From the NCBI GenBank assembly GCA_023416195.1, contig JAEZID010000569.1:1-7215 (forward strand): a stretch of DNA of 7,215 bases. Reading direction: 5' to 3'. Both the position numbers and the translations under genes were made by a program. Positions 5,652 to 7,215 of this stretch are shown piece after piece. The stretch's first letter is position 1; every line of letters starts with the position of its first letter. The notes beneath the pieces were generated by a model, which made no database searches, had not been told where the DNA came from, and was given only the letters and a program-made list of their open reading frames with translations. The stretch comes from Pseudomonadota bacterium (GTDB lineage Bacteria; Pseudomonadota; Alphaproteobacteria; Azospirillales; Azospirillaceae).

Positions 5652-6125
5652 GTGCGCAAACCCTACTATGAAAGCATCCTCTTGATTGAACGGCTTCACC
5701 GCCACTTTCTTGAGGTGCTTAAGACCGAGCTGGATCGGCTCGGTATCCAGGACATAAACAACGTCCAGAGCCTTATTCTGTACAACATTGGCGAAGACGA
5801 GATGACCGTCGGCGAGTTGACGGCGCGCGGTTACTATCTCGGCTCGAACGTGTCGTACAACGTCAAGAAGATGGTCGAGAACGGCTACTTGGGGCAGGAG
5901 CGTTCGCCGCACGACCGCCGGTCGGTGCGCGTCCGCCTGTCGGAAAAGGGCCTCGACCTCCGCGAAAAGATCAGCCGCATGTTCGAACGCCACCTGACGG
6001 CGTTGGAGAAGGCCGGCTTCAGCGACGAGGAACTGGTCAAGGCGAACGAGACCCTGCGCAAGCTCGAACGCTTCTGGTCGGCCTCCCTGGACTACAGCGG
6101 CTTTCCGCTGACGTCCGCGGCCTGA
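5652..6125 (+). CDS. MarR-family winged-helix regulator, LdtR-like
   Basis: Cytosolic DNA-binding protein of 157 residues, complete, with the helical ends used for dimerisation in MarR proteins. A helix-turn-helix lies at about 51-79: MTVGELTARG followed by the recognition helix GSNVSYNVKKMVENG. The wing is SPHDRRSVRVRLSEKG (85-100), with the family D-R-R. The combination DINNVQ, GYYLGSNVSYN and SPHDRRSVRV resembles LdtR of Liberibacter and Rhizobiales, which controls an L,D-transpeptidase gene and envelope/stress functions. That assignment is from memory of the family, and the regulon here is unknown. GTG start with a strong ribosome site. It stands alone, with long non-coding regions on both sides, an AT-rich dyad upstream that may be its own operator, and a stem-loop after it. 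Confidence 0.93.
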   Translation: MRKPYYESILLIERLHRHFLEVLKTELDRLGIQDINNVQSLILYNIGEDEMTVGELTARGYYLGSNVSYNVKKMVENGYLGQERSPHDRRSVRVRLSEKGLDLREKISRMFERHLTALEKAGFSDEELVKANETLRKLERFWSASLDYSGFPLTSAA

Positions 6126-6485
6126 TCTTCAGGTCGCAACCCGCGGTTTCCGGCTCCTGCGTTTGAAACGGGCGCGCCCCCGGCATTTTGCCGGTGTGGG
6201 CGCGCTCCGAGTCGGTATGCGGCCAATCCGGCCGCGCGTGCCCAAGTCAAGTCCCCAGATCACCTTCAGTCTTCAAGTACGCCCGCCGCGTTGCGGCGGG
6301 TGAGCTTCCGCGCGCCGAAACGGCGCGGCGCTCCGGCGCGCCCGGCGGCGAACGGCCAAACGCTAGGCCGTTCGGGATAAGCTCTTTGATGTTCTTTCCG
6401 TAATCTGTTCGCGTGGCAAACTACCCGACACCGGTACCAACAAGAAGCGGTGCTCCGAACGCCGCGCGAAAGGGAACGGGGGGAA
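6126..6485. other. 360-base intergenic region with a run of stem-loops before the ABC gene
   Basis: No frame looks coding. After the 6172-6205 stem-loop come four more perfect stems: GCGGCC/GGCCGC (6219-6235), CCCGCCGC/GCGGCGGG (6282-6300), CGCGCCG/CGGCGCG (6311-6327) and CGAACGGCC/GGCCGTTCG (6349-6374, 9 pairs, 8-base loop). From 6375 to 6485 the sequence is less GC-rich and presumably holds the ABC operon promoter, but I could not place a -35/-10 pair with confidence. Confidence 0.55.
6172..6205 (+). terminator. Long two-part stem-loop after the MarR-type gene, possible terminator
   Basis: GCGCGCCC (6172-6179) pairs with GGGCGCGC (6198-6205), and directly inside it CCGGCA (6180-6185) pairs with TGCCGG (6189-6194) around TTT. 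Only a TGT bulge (6195-6197) interrupts 14 base pairs. It starts 47 bases after the stop codon. No T-run follows. Confidence 0.5.
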
Positions 6486-7215
6486 ATGGCAGGTGACGTG
6501 ATCCTGGAGACGCGCGGCCTGACCAAGGAGTTCCGTGGGTTCGTCGCCGTGCGTGACGTCAGCCTGCGGGTGCGCCGAGGGTCCATCCACGCGCTGATCG
6601 GTCCCAACGGGGCCGGCAAAACCACCGTCTTCAACCTTCTGACCAAGTTTCTTCAGCCCAGCGCCGGGCACATCCTCTTCAATGGGCGCGACATCACGGC
6701 GGTGAAGCCGGCCGATGTGGCGCGCATGGGGATCATCCGCTCCTTTCAAATCTCCGCCGTCTTCCCGCACCTGACCGTGCTGGAGAATGTGCGCGTGTCG
6801 CTGCAAAGGCCGCTCGGCAACTCCTTCCATTTCTGGCGGCCGGAGGCGGGCCTAAACCGGCTGAACGGCCGGGCTATGGAACTGCTGGAGTATGTCGGCC
6901 TCGCCGTCTACGCAGACCTTCCGGCGGCCGAACTCCCCTACGGCCGCAAGCGCGCCTTGGAGATCGCCACGACGCTGGCCCTGGAACCGGAGATGATGCT
7001 GTTGGACGAGCCCATGGCCGGCATGGGGCACGAGGACATCGGGCGCATCGCCGCGCTGATCAGGCGCGTCTCGGCCAACCGCACCATCCTGATGGTGGAA
7101 CACAACCTGTCCGTCGTCTCCGACCTGTCGGACTGGATCACCGTGCTCGCCCGTGGGGAGGTGCTGGCGGAGGGGGCCTATGCCGACGTCTCGCGCCATC
7201 CGAAGGTGCGGGAAG
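6486..7215 (+). CDS. ABC transporter ATP-binding protein, LivG/branched-chain amino acid type (3' end missing)
   Basis: Cytoplasmic ATPase subunit that drives an inner-membrane importer of the HAAT family (branched-chain amino acids, amides, urea and related substrates). 243 codons are visible without a stop, so only about ten residues should be missing. Walker A GPNGAGKTT is at 39-47, the Q-loop RSFQ at 85-88 (Gln88), the signature LPYGRKRALEIA at 150-161, Walker B MLLDEP at 171-176, AGMGHED at 178-184, and the switch His206 in MVEHN. The inserted segment 105-128 is a LivG-type hallmark compared with shorter ATPases. Start ATG 6486; AGGGA lies about 11 bases upstream and a G-run lies immediately before it. 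It is probably the first gene of a transporter operon whose permease and second ATPase genes would lie to the right. The substrate cannot be decided here. Confidence 0.95.
   Translation, partial: MAGDVILETRGLTKEFRGFVAVRDVSLRVRRGSIHALIGPNGAGKTTVFNLLTKFLQPSAGHILFNGRDITAVKPADVARMGIIRSFQISAVFPHLTVLENVRVSLQRPLGNSFHFWRPEAGLNRLNGRAMELLEYVGLAVYADLPAAELPYGRKRALEIATTLALEPEMMLLDEPMAGMGHEDIGRIAALIRRVSANRTILMVEHNLSVVSDLSDWITVLARGEVLAEGAYADVSRHPKVRE

Noticed and set aside
5167..5659. Minus-strand open frames of 106 and 109 codons in the intergenic region
   Set aside because: No ribosome binding site, no recognisable motif, and the codon use is unlike the real genes.
6414..6430. TGGCA sequence resembling the -24 half of a sigma54 promoter before the ABC gene
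   Set aside because: The required GC at the -12 position is absent (GA is found there).

Overview
The window looks like chromosomal DNA of a GC-rich alphaproteobacterium, most likely Rhodospirillales and Azospirillum-like. This is inferred from the strong G/C preference at third codon positions, the Asp-type (zinc-independent) HemB, a MarR protein resembling the alphaproteobacterial LdtR group, and the overall gene style. Genus cannot be proven from this sequence alone. The gene content is mostly ordinary core metabolism, and I see no phage, transposase, CRISPR array, tRNA or rRNA. The unusual material is in palindromic DNA between, and in one case inside, the genes.

Layout. (1) The 3' part of an RsmC/RlmG-type methyltransferase (+) runs in from the left edge and converges on hemB (-), only 16 bases away. 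(2) A minus-strand block reads, in transcription order, lipid kinase (YegS/DAGK type), metallophosphoesterase, then hemB. The first two are tightly coupled; hemB is separated by 82 bases that contain its own candidate promoter. (3) A divergent gene (+) encodes a 3-hydroxyisobutyryl-CoA hydrolase-like crotonase of valine breakdown. It is preceded by a near-consensus sigma70-type promoter and followed by a strong stem-loop that starts on its stop codon. (4) A 658-base stretch without a convincing gene holds several stem-loops, a 15-base tandem repeat and an AT-rich dyad. (5) A MarR/LdtR-type regulator (+) follows. (6) A 360-base gap contains five perfect stems. (7) A LivG-type ABC transporter ATPase (+) runs off the right edge.

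How the genes relate. Only the lipid kinase and phosphoesterase look like a functional transcription unit; both could act on phospholipid or phosphodiester turnover, but nothing proves a shared pathway. HemB makes porphobilinogen for haem. The hydrolase degrades valine-derived CoA esters, and the ABC ATPase probably energises uptake of branched-chain amino acids or similar compounds, but these two genes are not in one operon. The most notable points are the last ~48 codons of the phosphoesterase, which are written almost entirely in palindromic DNA, and the two hairpin-rich intergenic regions.
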